Part shown: piece by piece, positions 30,093-40,979 of the stretch | How positions within the stretch are numbered: the first letter of the stretch is position 1 | Layout of the letters: every line of letters starts with the position of its first letter | DNA from: Entamoeba invadens IP1 | Lineage: Eukaryota; Evosea; Mastigamoebida; Endamoebidae | Assembly: GCF_000330505.1 (NCBI RefSeq) | Contig: NW_004191622.1 | Location: forward strand, 106,834 to 158,153 | DNA: 51,320 nt | Direction: 5' to 3' | The notes under the pieces: model-generated | What the model was told of the DNA's origin: nothing | Databases searched by the model: none | What the model saw: the letters and a program-made list of their open reading frames with translations, nothing else | Translations under genes and position numbers: made by a program

Positions 30093-30776
30093 TAAAGTCG
30101 GATTTTTAATTAAATATGGAGAAAATTAACTATACATTTAGTTTTTTAATTATAATCAATAGCTTTTTTTTCTTTTTTTTTCGAAATAATTATTTTTTTG
30201 TTTTATTTTTAAAATTTTTTACTTTTTAACCAAATTATACATCCAAAAAAGGAAAGCAAGAAATGTGGAGTTTGTAATTCATCTCTGATGAATTCTCGAG
30301 TAATATCAACCGGCAGACCATTTAATATAGTTAACCAAATGAGTGTCATTGTTGTGATGTGGTTAATAGGTTATACCAACTGGTTTGAAAAGCAAAGAAA
30401 ACGATTGACAACCAGCGTTTCTTTGAAAATGTCAAATGCTAAAAATTAATAAGAAATTTACTATTTATTTGTGGTTTTTAATTAGCGATGGTCGATACTA
30501 TATATATTATAATATAAAAAAATAGATATAGTAAATTTCCTTGTTGTATTTTTGGAATATCGTTAATTAGAAATTAGACTTTATATTATTTCAAATAATT
30601 TCCAAAATATTTTTGTTATAAATTTGAAAATATGATAAACGAATTATTAACTAATAGTATCTCATATTTTTTTCAGTTAAATATAAAGCAATTGTTAGCG
30701 ATATTTCTAGCAAAAAAAATGGGAAAATACTTCAATTAGTTAATACAAAACAAAATTAAACTAAAAAAAAGAAGAC
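30093..30776. other. Noncoding AT-rich DNA after the gap, upstream of the exchanger gene
   Basis: About 680 bases, no coding frame. A mixed-composition patch at ~30270-30430 (ATTCTCGAGTAATATCAACC, GTTATACCAACTGGTTTGAA) stands out from the poly-A/T flanks but yields only short frames. The exchanger start at 30777 follows an A-rich leader. Confidence 0.45.
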
Positions 30777-32519
30777 ATGACGATTCGTGACTTTGTCCTC
30801 TCTTCTGCAAAACCGTTTGAATCGTATGGATTTTTCTTGATATACATATTTGGGTTGTTATACACTGGTTATGCGTTTTATATAGTAGTTGAATACTATT
30901 TAATTCCGAGTTGCAACAACTGCTCGAAAGTTGTCACGCGGATCATAAAGAATAGTTTTCTAGCCAACTTGATAATGATTGCGGCCCAATCGATGCCGGA
31001 GTTTTTCATTGGGTTAGTTGGGTATGCGTTGATAGGGGATGTTGTCTTTTCCGCATCCATCATATTTGGGTGTACATTAGTGAATACGATGTTACTGACT
31101 GGCTTGGCGTCGTTCATTTCTCTTGACAATGTTGTTGTAGCCAAAACAGCCTTTGTGAGGGATGCGACCTTCTTTTTAGTTTCGGTCATCATCATTTATT
31201 TCTTCTCGTCACCGTTTACCATCAAACAACTTGAATCGACATCAGATGCACCAACCACGACATATTTATTGATTTTGTTGTGGATATCACTCTTCATCTA
31301 TGTCATGTATATCATTACATTCACTATGATGTCGTTCTTCTCGAAGAAAAGAGTGTACGACCACCACTTTAGGTTCTTCGACAAACTCATTGGGAAAAAG
31401 GAGAGTCATGAGAGTGAAAGTGTTACAGAGAACAAGTCGACGTTGGCTGAATCCGAGAAGGTTGAAATCCCAATCACACTCCACGATGATACAGTGGTGC
31501 AGTTACACAGTGGACTGTTGTTTGTCAAGTCGCCGTATTACACAAATGTCACATTTTCTCCATTACAGTGGAAGCAACACTGGTGCGACCTTTTCAGAGA
31601 CGAGATGTTAATACACAAAGACGCAAATCCTCTATCACCGACATTCCAGACTATTCCCGTCTCGTCGATAACTAAAGTTATTTGTGACACTATGGATCCT
31701 ACATTCTTTATATTAGCAATGTGGAATGGATCGCATACAGTACGGTACACTATGCGAAGTAATCAGCGAGAGTCGTGGGTATCGTACTTCGAAGTTTTGT
31801 TACAAGAAAATAACACATTAGTCAAGTCGAAGCACTCGAAGACGTTCTTTGAGATCATGCAGCGGAAGTGCACGTGTAAAGCAACGATGAGTGATTCACA
31901 AACGTTTTTGAATATGCCTCGCGGTAAAGCACAACGAGTCATCTACGTCATTTTCTGGCCTTTACTGATGTTATTGGCCTACACAATTCCAGACGTGAAA
32001 ATTAAGTCATTGGGTCGAATGACTCCTTTGACCATATTAATTTCATTAATATACATCGCAATATTCGCTTTTATTGGAGTCTTCTGTGGGTATCGACTTT
32101 CTGAAGTGCTTCGTTGTCCCAATGATGTCTTAGGGTTTACATTCGTTGCGTTATGTTTGTCTATTCGTCATATAATAAGTGGGTGGGTGAGTGGCAGAAT
32201 GATGTGTGCCAATTTGGCGATTTTGAATTCATTTTCTGTGTCATTATTCTTCACAAACGTAGCTATAGTAATACCATGGATGATTTACTATTACACAGTG
32301 TTGGCTAGAAAACTCGATGTGGGAGAGCAAAAGCATTTCACTTTATATTCACTTGAATGTATCACGATTGGGGAAATAGTGGTGACAGTATCTCACTTAA
32401 TAGGAACCGTCGGATTTAAAAACTTGACAATCAGCCACGCGTTCGGTATATTCTTGGTGTTGGGGTACATACTCGTCTTTTGTGCAACTTTACTCACATG
32501 GATAGGAACAGTCGTGTAA
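30777..32519 (+). CDS. NCKX-like cation exchanger with a PH domain in the cytosolic loop
   Basis: 580 residues, intronless. Two membrane halves flank a cytosolic loop. The N-half holds alpha-1 (~61-113): MIAAQSMPEFFIGLVGYALI aligns with MAAGGSAPELFTSLIGVFI of NCKX exchangers and keeps the key Glu (E75). The C-half holds alpha-2 (~447-502): PNDVLGFTFVALCLSIRH aligns with the PDTVMGLTFLAAGTSVPD region, but the ion-binding Asp is His465 and the downstream GSNVFD is SVSLFF. The loop (~243-345) has a PH-like pattern: HSGLLFVKSP, W..HWCDLFRDEMLIHKD, then FFILAMWNG and RESWVSYFEVL. It may bind phosphoinositides. Transport chemistry may be altered or lost. No signal peptide beyond the first membrane segment (~18-40). 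Confidence 0.75.
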   Translation: MTIRDFVLSSAKPFESYGFFLIYIFGLLYTGYAFYIVVEYYLIPSCNNCSKVVTRIIKNSFLANLIMIAAQSMPEFFIGLVGYALIGDVVFSASIIFGCTLVNTMLLTGLASFISLDNVVVAKTAFVRDATFFLVSVIIIYFFSSPFTIKQLESTSDAPTTTYLLILLWISLFIYVMYIITFTMMSFFSKKRVYDHHFRFFDKLIGKKESHESESVTENKSTLAESEKVEIPITLHDDTVVQLHSGLLFVKSPYYTNVTFSPLQWKQHWCDLFRDEMLIHKDANPLSPTFQTIPVSSITKVICDTMDPTFFILAMWNGSHTVRYTMRSNQRESWVSYFEVLLQENNTLVKSKHSKTFFEIMQRKCTCKATMSDSQTFLNMPRGKAQRVIYVIFWPLLMLLAYTIPDVKIKSLGRMTPLTILISLIYIAIFAFIGVFCGYRLSEVLRCPNDVLGFTFVALCLSIRHIISGWVSGRMMCANLAILNSFSVSLFFTNVAIVIPWMIYYYTVLARKLDVGEQKHFTLYSLECITIGEIVVTVSHLIGTVGFKNLTISHAFGIFLVLGYILVFCATLLTWIGTVV

Positions 32520-33177
32520 GTTAAAGTAAATGTGGGTTTTATTGAGTTTATTTTTTGTATCAGTTGGTATAACATTTTTAACTATTATAATTAATACATG
32601 TTATACAAACAATTCACAAGTCTTTAACTGATTAAAAAATACCTCGTTAATTATTTTTTTTATATATTTTTTTTAAGGATCGAAATAAAGTTTAACGGAT
32701 AATAAATTTCATTTGTTTGAGTTTTCATTTAATTTGTTCAGATAATTGTATTTACGAATCCGATATAAAATAGTAGTTTTTAATTATACTTATATTAATA
32801 ATTATATTAGAAAAATAATAAACAAAATGATATTTGAAAAAATTAACATTGTGATTGTATTTTTTTTTACTTTTCGGCATTTTCCTTTATTTTAATTTTT
32901 ATATCGGTAATGTAAAAAAACCTGAAATATTTGCGTTATAAAAACACACAAAATAAAAAAATAAAAATTCGATATAATTATTTTGAGTGACAATCACATT
33001 TTTACCACTTTATTACAAAACAATATAAATAGAATGAATAAAGAAAAGATTTTTGAAAACTAAACCATAATTTTATTCTATTTATAGAAATGATAATAAT
33101 AGTAAAAACAATTAATAATTAATGATACTTTCTTGTTTTGTTACTTAATTGATTTTATGAACTGAACTCAAACATTC
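32520..33177. other. AT-rich intergenic region
   Basis: About 650 bases downstream of the exchanger gene, poly-A/T-rich and without coding frames. GC content rises at ~33170, where the structured element listed next begins. Confidence 0.5.
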
Positions 33178-33310
33178 ATTTGTGGTATGGAGTGTGTTCT
33201 TGATATCATTCAAACACGTCGCATCAATCAAGTTTACACAACCACAACAAACTATGTTAGTGTTTCTTTAAAACCATGTCAGATTCTTGTAGTCAAGCCA
33301 TACCACAAAT
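33178..33310. ncRNA. Candidate structured RNA closed by a 13-bp perfect stem
   Basis: ATTTGTGGTATGG (33178-33190) is the exact reverse complement of CCATACCACAAAT (33298-33310), enclosing 107 bases of mixed composition in AT-rich DNA. Inside, CTTGAT pairs with ATCAAG and GTGTT with AACAC or a later ACAC stretch, so a branched fold is possible. Just downstream CCTCG...CGAGG (about 33329-33350) makes a further small stem. No frame through it is open. I could not match it to a known RNA (snRNA, SRP, RNase P/MRP or tRNA). A mobile-element terminal repeat is an alternative. Strand unknown. Confidence 0.4.
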
Positions 33311-33442
33311 TGGACACAAAGTCAAAGCCTCGCCTCTTAGAAGTCGAGGAATAGTAGTCTGTACCGCTTTTTCATTACAATTGACTGCTTATGTATAGTT
33401 TAGTTGTATTATAATAACATATTATATCTAAGTGAATATAAT

Positions 33443-33518
33443 AATATAATAATATAATATTATTATAATAATATAATAATATAATAATATAATAATATAA
33501 TAATATAATAATATAATG
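33443..33518. repeat. AT microsatellite, 8-bp unit TAATATAA
   Basis: The repeat TAATATAA runs in tandem with minor interruptions (a TATTATTATAATA variant near 33465-33477). It lies between the structured element and the 3' end of the unknown minus-strand gene. Confidence 0.85.
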
Positions 33519-33601
33519 TTATAATATATAGAGAATACAAGAGAAATGCAATACACAATATATAAACAACAGAACACACTCCAATCGAAAAGACTGCGTG
33601 T

Positions 33602-34482
33602 TTAGCTCAATAAGTTACTTGAGAGGCAACTCATCTCATATGCGGACCTCTCACCAAGAACAAAGTGTATATTGAGCTCTTTCTTGATATATTCTATCTC
33701 GATTTTGGGTACAACTATTTGGCAGGACAAATTCGACACAAAGAAGACGGTCTTTGCTTTCGAAATGTTCTTCTTTTGAGCTGCTTTAGTTAGGCTCGGA
33801 TACAATACTTTACCAAAGTATCGATCTTTAAGGTTATTATATATGTAACAGTGGTAGTCTCTATAATACAATACTATTCTATATATATACTATTAATATA
33901 TTATAGTATAAATATACTATATATCTTAGTAAAGATATAATATAATATCAATAAGAATCCAATACTATATATAATAATAAAGATATTATAAAAATAAGAA
34001 CCGAGAGAACAACAAACAGACTCGATCGGGAAGACTATAATCGTCTTCGAAATAATCCCAGACGAGTAAAAGAGCTGAGCACAAATTATTTACAGAGAAT
34101 TTGTCGCTTTTTTGGTCGAGGTGGTTATTTTCAAGTAAGACAAAGGTGGATTGAATTGTCCAATAGTCCAAGTAATACTGTCTTTCCAATTCCTCAAAGA
34201 AGTCCCTGTGCTTCTCAAGGAGTTCGATGAATAAATTGATGTCTTCGGATGATTGTTTAGTGCTTGGAGTACCTTCTAGTGAAGATGGGGATATGAGTAA
34301 TCGGATATTAGATTGAATACCTTTGGGACGTTCTTTGGCTTTCGATTGTTTCTTTTGGTTTTTGTCTGTTGGGTGGAAGAGTTTGTTAAGAAAAGTACTA
34401 TTAATGAATCAATGAATAGATTACGAAGTATAGTTGTTGTTGATATAAATTATAAGAATTTAACAAACATAAACGTCTGCAT
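33602..34482 (-). CDS. Unknown protein assembled from three exons
   Basis: Proposed exons (minus): 34482-34469 (14 nt, MQTF plus two bases), 34397-34018, 33873-33602; introns of 71 and 144 nt both GTTTGT...TAG with matching phases; 221 residues. Visible features: a Lys/Gln-rich basic stretch (~15-35), a helical middle (EDINLFIELLEKHRDFFEEL, VNNLCSALLLVWDYFED) and a mixed C-terminal part (FGKVLYPSLTKAAQKK, TVFFVSNLSCQIVVPKIEIE). The continuous helix pattern across the joins supports them. No signal peptide or membrane segment. No family recognised. The tiny first exon is the weakest point: the frame also reads open upstream of the ATG, so a longer first exon is possible. Confidence 0.5.
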
Positions 34483-35206
34483 GTGATGTCTCGATATGTC
34501 GTTTGCTTTTTCAATGTGTTTATATAGTTTGAAATGTGCAATCACGCGGTTTCGTTTTTGATTTTTCAATTCTTCGTTTTATAAATGTGAAGTACTATAA
34601 AATAATAATATATTTTACTAATATTATGAAATGTTGTTTTTTGTTATTAATTTTAACACCAAATCTTAAACGAAACTATAACAGTATATAAATACCTTAA
34701 GAATAAGGGATATTGTTTTTACCAAAAACTATGTGATGTTTTTGGGTTCAATCATTTTCTAACCAATAAAATTAAACTATAATACTAGTATTATTTATTA
34801 TAATTTTTTATAATAAAAAAAAATAAACAGTATCTTTTTTGACCTCATTGGACTTTATTTATAATGAACATTTTTTTATTAAAATTAAATTAAAATTAGT
34901 TAGTAATTATATAATATATTTTAAAGAAAAAAATGTAATATTTTTATTAGTGATTTTGTAATTAATTAAACTAGTTATAAAAACTCTAACAAATGATTGA
35001 TTGATATTATAAAATATTAGTTATCAATATCATAATTTTTCTCATAATTTATTCTATAATGCATCACAATTGTCGAATGTTTCAATAAGATAATCCTCAT
35101 TCGTTGTCAAAGGAATTATGACCAACCATACGTAATAATAAAACAACAATTAAATAGTAACCGAACTAAGAAAAATAGTAACCGAACGAACACATAATAC
35201 ATAAAC
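34483..35206. other. AT-rich intergenic region
   Basis: About 720 bases, mostly A/T. The part next to the unknown gene (34483-34580) is less AT-biased and is open in the frame of its first exon, so it may be 5' coding sequence or leader. Nothing else is supported. Confidence 0.4.
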
Positions 35207-36397
35207 TTAAAACCCACTAATTGAGCCAGTTGCGGAGCTCATTTGTGAACTTCCCCTTCCATCGACACTCATCGCTTTTATTTTCCGTTCAGATGTATTA
35301 GTGAATTCGATGTTTTCCATTTGTATTCCCAAGTCTGATTGGATAAATGGGAATATCTGTGTTTTGAGTTCTTCTGGGACCTCGATTTTTCTTGAGAAGA
35401 AAGGCATGTAGAGTTGTGCGAGGATCTTAGTCTGGAGAATTGTGTTATTTCCGTTTTCGATGAATTTGAGAATGAATTGGGTATCGACATTGCCTCCAGG
35501 CGATGTTGCTTGTCTCTCCAAATTATTTAAAATGGTGTCGTTCTCCTCGAGCAATTTATTCAAGTAATTCTGCGTATTGACTCCCGTGCTTTGCATCACA
35601 TTAAATGTGACGGGAGAGTGTTGCCGATAGACTCTAGGGGAGTGCGAGGAACTATTTGTCCCAATGAGGATCAAGTTATTCTTCTGACCTCCCAATCCGC
35701 TTTGTGTGTTGTACTCTCCTTGTGCCTGACTCAACACAAAATAGTCTCGTGGCGTTTCTACCGTGTTGTTTTCGCCTTGCAATGAAAATCGTCGACGGCG
35801 TGTAGTGTCTCGGTCGCGCTCAAATGGGGGCTTTGTAGATGGTAGATACATTTCCCGATTGCGAGGCGATATGAACGATGATTGCGTCTGTTGATCTGCG
35901 CGTTGGGTGTAGAAGTTCTCGTTCTGACAGTAGTCGTCCCACGGCGGACGCTGGTGGTGAGTGGAAAAACAAATGCTATATTTTATAGAAAAAATAGTAT
36001 AACTTACTAGTAAAACGGGTATTAAAGACAAACAGTTTGTGGAGCGATTTGACACCACTTAATGCGCGAAGTGATCTGTTGAATTGTTTTTGAAGGGAAT
36101 TTTCCAGAGATTTTGAGTATTGAAGTGATCCCGTTGAATTGTTGTCCGGCCTGTTGCATTCTATTCATTAATATAGTTTTATTTGTTATAAACGATAGTT
36201 CAATGACTTCTAACGGCATCCAATTGAACAAACCGAAAAAGTTCATCCTCCAGAATTTGTTGTTCGTTTTGGGACCACTGGCAAATGCCAAGTGTTTCGT
36301 TTTTGATTGTGTTGTGCTTACTTTTTACCGCCATGGTTTTTTTTAAGATAGACAGTTCGCTTTTTTCTCTTTTTGCATTTTTGGTGGAGGTTGCCAT
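35207..36397 (-). CDS. SANT/Myb-like domain protein, three exons
   Basis: Exons (minus): 36397-36234, 36160-36034, 35950-35207; introns of 73 nt (GTTTGT...TAG) and 83 nt (GTTTGT...CAG); phases match; 344 residues. Splicing creates one SANT/Myb-like domain (~40-92): CQWSQNEQQILEDELFRMQQ, then ILKISGKFPSKTIQQITSRI and KW, the W-E-E-L / KT..I..R..W pattern of single-SANT proteins. The rest is Ser/Gln/Asn-rich and basic with RRRRFSLQGENN, then a helical part (NKLLEENDTILNNLERQ; ILKFIENGNNTILQTKILAQ). SANT domains bind DNA or histone tails, so a nuclear regulatory role is likely. The domain layout recalls plant KT-V-R-D-V-A-type single-Myb proteins. Confidence 0.75.
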
Positions 36398-37402
36398 CTT
36401 GGGGATTGTGGGGGATATTGAAAGAAAATTTTGTAAGTAAATTTTATTGTATTTCAAAATGAGAATTCTGAGGCCAGAAATAGATTCATTTAATTTATTT
36501 GGAAAATACTATTTATTCTAATTTTTGATACTATTAGTAACAAGATTGACTCATTATTTTAGTTAATTGTTAATTTAGTTAGTAAATGGATTTTTATTAT
36601 TTTTATTAATGACATCTATGGTATAAATATAACAATTTTACTATTTTTTTCATTGAGTTTTTATAATAACTGTATAGTTGTTTAATAATTTAAATATTGA
36701 AACCATAATAATATTATACAAAAGTAGTTTATATAAGTAAATTATCCACAGACCAATTTATAGTTTATTTTTAACTAAAAAATAAATTGTAAATAAATAG
36801 CTTTTTTTCTGTTTCATACTCAAAATTAAAAATAGATATAAAAGTTGAAAAAATAGTAAAAGATTAATTTGTTTGTAATTATTTTATATAAGATGACAAA
36901 AACCCAAATTAGTAATTTTACTTTTAGATGAAAATCTTCTCATATTTTTTTATTATAAAGTTATTTATATTTGTACATTTTAGGTATTTTTTGTAATCAA
37001 ATAATCCAACTATCAAGTTAACGAAAAAAATAATTCGTTGATATTCAAAAATTGTATTATAAATTCTTAATTTCAATATTATTTCTATAATACATAATAG
37101 TTTTTATTAATTAGTTGTTATGAATTTGTCATTTAATGATTTCTTTATCATTGAATTCTAATTATAATAGATATTTTTTTTATGAAAAACTCGTTTTAAA
37201 TTATTACAAAGATATTTCAAAAATGACAATATACAAGTAAAATTCAACATTTAAAAAATTCGATGTTATTCTAATTGTACTGTATTAAAAAACTAAAAAT
37301 GTTTCCCAAATTTTTTCATTAAAAACATTTGAGGAACTTGTTTACATTAACGATTAATGAGTGAAGTCAAGTCTGCTGTGTTAGCATATAGCATCAGTGT
37401 TT
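36398..37402. other. AT-rich divergent intergenic region
   Basis: About 1 kb between the divergent SANT and tetraspanin-like genes, very AT-rich, with no open frame of coding character. A short ATG frame at 37357 overlaps the tetraspanin-like start in another register and could be an upstream start if an indel exists. Confidence 0.5.
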
Positions 37403-38241
37403 ATGGTTATTTTGTTGTTATTGTCATATATTGCAGCGATAATGGGATTGTTTTATGCTATTCCTTTTGGTATGTTTGTTGATAGTGGAGTTGGTTATAA
37501 GATCTTTATATACATTATTGCTCTTATAATACCTCCATTCCTTGCTATCTTTGTGAGATACTTTAAAACCACGAGAGGTAAGTATCAAATTATAATTATT
37601 GTTGTGGGCACGTGTTTCACATTTGTGTCGTTTTTTATGTTTGTGTGTGCTGTTGCGTGTACAGTGAAATACCCAAGCACATGGTCTTCTGCGAATATGA
37701 CAAAGCGAATTGAATATGAAACAAAAGTTTGTTGACTTCTTATGAACGATCAGACATATAATGAATAGCATGAGTGTTGTATAAACACAGAACAACAAGG
37801 GGTACTTTCCGACGTACCAACACTCAAATTGATCTATTTCACTGATTGTCCTTTTGTAAAATAAACGTCACAGACACAGAAGATTGTTTAGTTAAACCCG
37901 AGTATACACTATGTCCTGGTTATTTACTTGGGTTAACGGATGATGATTCGTGTTGGAAGACAATATATCCTGATAATCCACTTACAATCACAATGGATGG
38001 AGTCTTTATATTTGCTTCAATTGGGTTCTTGGTCTGTACAGTGTATGCTATTGTATTGCGGTTTAAAAACACTCTTAGCGACTTCTTCAGTTGTTGTGTA
38101 ATACCATATCATTTGAAAACCCTTGAAATTGACACACAAGTACCACGAGAACCTGAAATCAACATGAAAATAGAGATGGAAAGGCAAAAGAAAGCGGTAG
38201 AGATCAAAGTAGAATCTGCTTCATCTAACCTTCAAGTTTGA
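37403..38241 (+). pseudogene. Tetraspanin-like membrane protein with apparent one-base frameshift
   Basis: Exon 1 (37403-37726) encodes three membrane helices (MVILLLLSYIAAIMGLFYAI; IFIYIIALIIPPFLAIFV; IIIIVVGTCFTFVSFFMFVC) with short loops. A GTTTGT...TAG intron (37727-37768, 42 nt) leads to HECCINTEQQG, with the Cys-Cys pair typical of the large tetraspanin loop, running to YFTDCPF. There the frame closes, but the next register (from 37846) continues as CKINVTDTEDCLVKPE..., more loop cysteines, a fourth helix (VFIFASIGFLVCTVYAIVL) and a cytosolic tail ending at 38241. A missing T in the T4 run at 37852-37855 would explain this. It may be a sequencing error, a true pseudogene, or splicing I have misread (GTTTGT with a CGAG acceptor at 37902 also keeps frame). 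Confidence 0.55.
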
Positions 38242-38406
38242 TTCTATAATTTACCATTACTTATAGTTTTCTGTTTTATTACTTATTAATTATTTCAATA
38301 TTATTATTAGAATACTATTCTATATAATATATATAATAAATAATAAGTAAACATTAAGACGTGCATTATGAAAGTCAATTAAATTGTGTGAGACCAAAGA
38401 TATTGT

Positions 38407-39670
38407 TTACAAGACACTCTGGCATTGTTCTTCTTCTTCGCTGTCATCGTCTACATCTCCTTTTTTGGGTTTCTTTCTTCCAAAGAGTCCGTGGTGCTTT
38501 TTTTCTTTCTTGTCTGCTTTGTCGCCAGTCACCTTAATTTTGAGACCCTTTTTATCCTTCTTATCTGTAGTAAGTGTGAGGGAATTTCTCTTTTTAGAAT
38601 TTGATCTATTTCTTAGGCCAATGTTTTATCTAAAATTAATTAAAAATATAAACACTGTTGTGTATCATAGTAAAGTGTAGAAGAAATAAAACAAACGTTT
38701 TCGAGATGATTTCAATCTGTGAGACATATGTCCCAAATTCCGAATTGAGTTTTTTGTACTTTTCAACTTCTTCGGGTGTGTGTGGTGTCTGCTGATACTT
38801 CGCAAATGTGTCTTCAAACGTCGACTTCAGTGCAGACGCCTTTTTATGAAGGACCTTTGCATTGTTTGTGTTTGTAGTTGATGGTTCCTTTGTGAGGGCA
38901 ACTTGGATCTCTTTACCAATTTTGGTGATCTCTGAAGCCAAGTCTGCTATACTCATTTTTTCAAGTGCGTTCTTTTCGTCGTCTGTGACGCCTTCCTTTT
39001 CAAGAATCTTGAAAAATCCCTTTTTCTCGTATTTTTCATACATCGACTTGTACTCTGGGCATGAACTTCCATGGACTGAACCCCAATTTAAGAGGAGACT
39101 CAAAGCCTTTTCTTGAACCATATCAGGTGGAGTACTTTTTCTTATTTTCTACAAGTGAATTGAATTGTTTTTATTGATGTAAATGAAATAAAATTAATAA
39201 ATTGAACAATTAAACAAATTAAGACATGGAAACAAATAGAACTATTAACTACACACTATTTGATGTACATTTCAAAAATTATATCTAATTATAGAATTAT
39301 CTATAATTAGATGGTTCTGTTCTATAATAAGAATAGTAAAACTACACAAGTAACAAACTCCGATGTTTGTGGATAATTCGAACATTGCAGTAAACTCCTT
39401 GTGACACACCTGAGCTTGGAAAGGAGCCGCATTGTCAAATAAGTCACCAGCTAGACTCAACGTATAAAACATTTCTTTGATTGGAATGAACCCTGTGCAG
39501 TAGGCTTTCATCTTATTTACTATAAGCACTCGAATAACTGCAGGAGCGTTCGAAACAGAAGCAGCTACCTTTACGATACTTGCAATATTCTTCTTGTTGA
39601 TCTCTTTGTTCGACTCATTGACGGTTATGTCAAACAGCTGACTGAGTGGCATTGACTGTTTTTTGGCCAT
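38407..39670 (-). CDS. VHS-domain trafficking protein, three exons
   Basis: Exons (minus): 39670-39359, 39148-38697, 38605-38407; introns of 210 and 91 nt, both GTTTGT...TAG, phases matching; 320 residues. Residues ~8-150 form a VHS-like superhelix: LSQLFDITVNESNKEINKKN, AVIRVLIVNKM, then after the first join MVQEKALSLLLNWGSVHG (compare V+.KaL.LL..W in VHS domains) and YEKKGFFKIL. A helical GAT-like segment follows (~160-255), then a Lys-rich tail ending in an acidic DDDSEEEEQ. VHS/GAT proteins (TOM1, GGA, Hrs) sort ubiquitinated or acidic-dileucine cargo at endosomes and the Golgi. An acceptor at CTAAG for exon 3 is a second option. Confidence 0.75.
39283..39312. repeat. 12-bp inverted repeat within the VHS-gene intron
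   Basis: ATCTAATTATAG (39283-39294) and CTATAATTAGAT (39301-39312) are exact complements with a 6-base loop, inside the 210-nt first intron, the longest intron in the window. It may shorten the effective intron by folding; this is inference. Confidence 0.5.
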
Positions 39671-40979
39671 GTACTGTTGTTTGAATTGTTCGATCTCTTC
39701 CGTTCAAAAAGAAGTAATGATGAGTATTTTCAATGGCAAATAACTTGCCTTATTACCAACACCAATTTTCTTGTGATAAACAGAAGAAAGAAAAAGTTGT
39801 TCAAAAGATAATAAATATTGTAATAATAAAAGTGTCATAATTTGATGGTTTATAAGTGTTGGAACACTATGTTGTGTTAGAATGAACGCTTTTGCCAAGA
39901 TAGAAATAAAAAACATTTTCAAGGAGTTTGCAAAACAAAAAATATCTCTTAAGTTAATAATAATCATTTTTATTGTTTTATTATCTTAAGCATTTTTTCA
40001 GATCAGGTGAGAATGTTAAAGAACAGTTTAGTTTTTTATCTCTATGTCACAATGATTTGGAACTAACTTATGTGTAATCTGGGGTGCATTGTAATTTAAT
40101 AACTGTTTAAAAAAACAAAAACAATAAATAAAATTGTGAGTCAGTAAAACGAGTTGTTTTTAATTTGAAAATATTTATGGTTTCATTTTCTTATGAATTA
40201 TATTTTAGATTTGTCACTTAATGCAAAATCTTGTTAATAATCCCGTTATATTACTATAATTCTATTATAAATTTGTTATTTTTTAAAAAGTGGATTGATT
40301 CATAAACTCAACCACTATGTAGTTATTAAACAACTCATTTTGATTTGTAAAAATGTGCATAATTTTTATGAAAAAAGTCGATATTTATTTATTAAAAATA
40401 AATTAGTTGTAATTGTAACAAATTCTATATTTTATAACTATTTATAATTAAATTGTAACCATACATGTAATTAAAAAATTACACACAAAAAAATCAAAAA
40501 TATCACACAAAACCACACCTTTCTCTTTTTTAATTAAAACATTATTATAACTTTACAATAATAATTATATATTTTTTTCGACAAAACGAAGCTTTTTGAA
40601 AAGTGAATTAAAATAAACAATTCATAAATTTTTAAATTAAACAAATATCTAACACATTCTAGTATTTATAAATTTTTTAATCAATTCAAAAACTTTGTTA
40701 TTTATGAATAATTCTGTTTTGTGTTCAAAAAAATATAGTCCACACAACAGCGATTAACATTTTTAAAATTTTATTACAAAAATATAATGATTATAACATT
40801 TTTTTAAAAAACAATAATAATTAGCTACAAATTTTATTTTTTTAAATTTAACTATACAAATAATTAAATATAAATTTTATTACATTTATAATAAAATTAT
40901 AATTTAATTAAAAATGAGTTATATAAATAATTCTGATTTACAACAAAAAAACCATATAACAATTTTGAAAAAATTTCAA
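39671..40979. other. AT-rich intergenic region, 1.3 kb
   Basis: Between the VHS gene start and the PFOR stop. An 87-codon minus-strand frame at 39704-39967 is Leu/Ile/Phe-rich without domain character and I do not accept it. 40000-40979 is nearly pure A/T with long A and T runs. Confidence 0.5.

Noticed and set aside
26175..30776. Possible retroelement or transposon in the gene-free region
   Set aside because: No transposase or reverse-transcriptase motifs and no terminal repeats with target-site duplication; only the short duplicated unit is supported, and the gap hides part of the region.
33443..33518. CRISPR-like or regulatory tandem array
   Set aside because: A simple 8-bp AT microsatellite with no spacers; a eukaryotic genome.
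37357..37402. Alternative start of the tetraspanin-like gene in another register
   Set aside because: Would need an additional indel; the ATG at 37403 already gives a normal first membrane helix.
39704..39967. 87-codon minus-strand frame between VHS and PFOR genes
   Set aside because: Leu/Ile/Phe-rich low-complexity translation in AT-rich DNA, with no domain, no intron join and no clear promoter.
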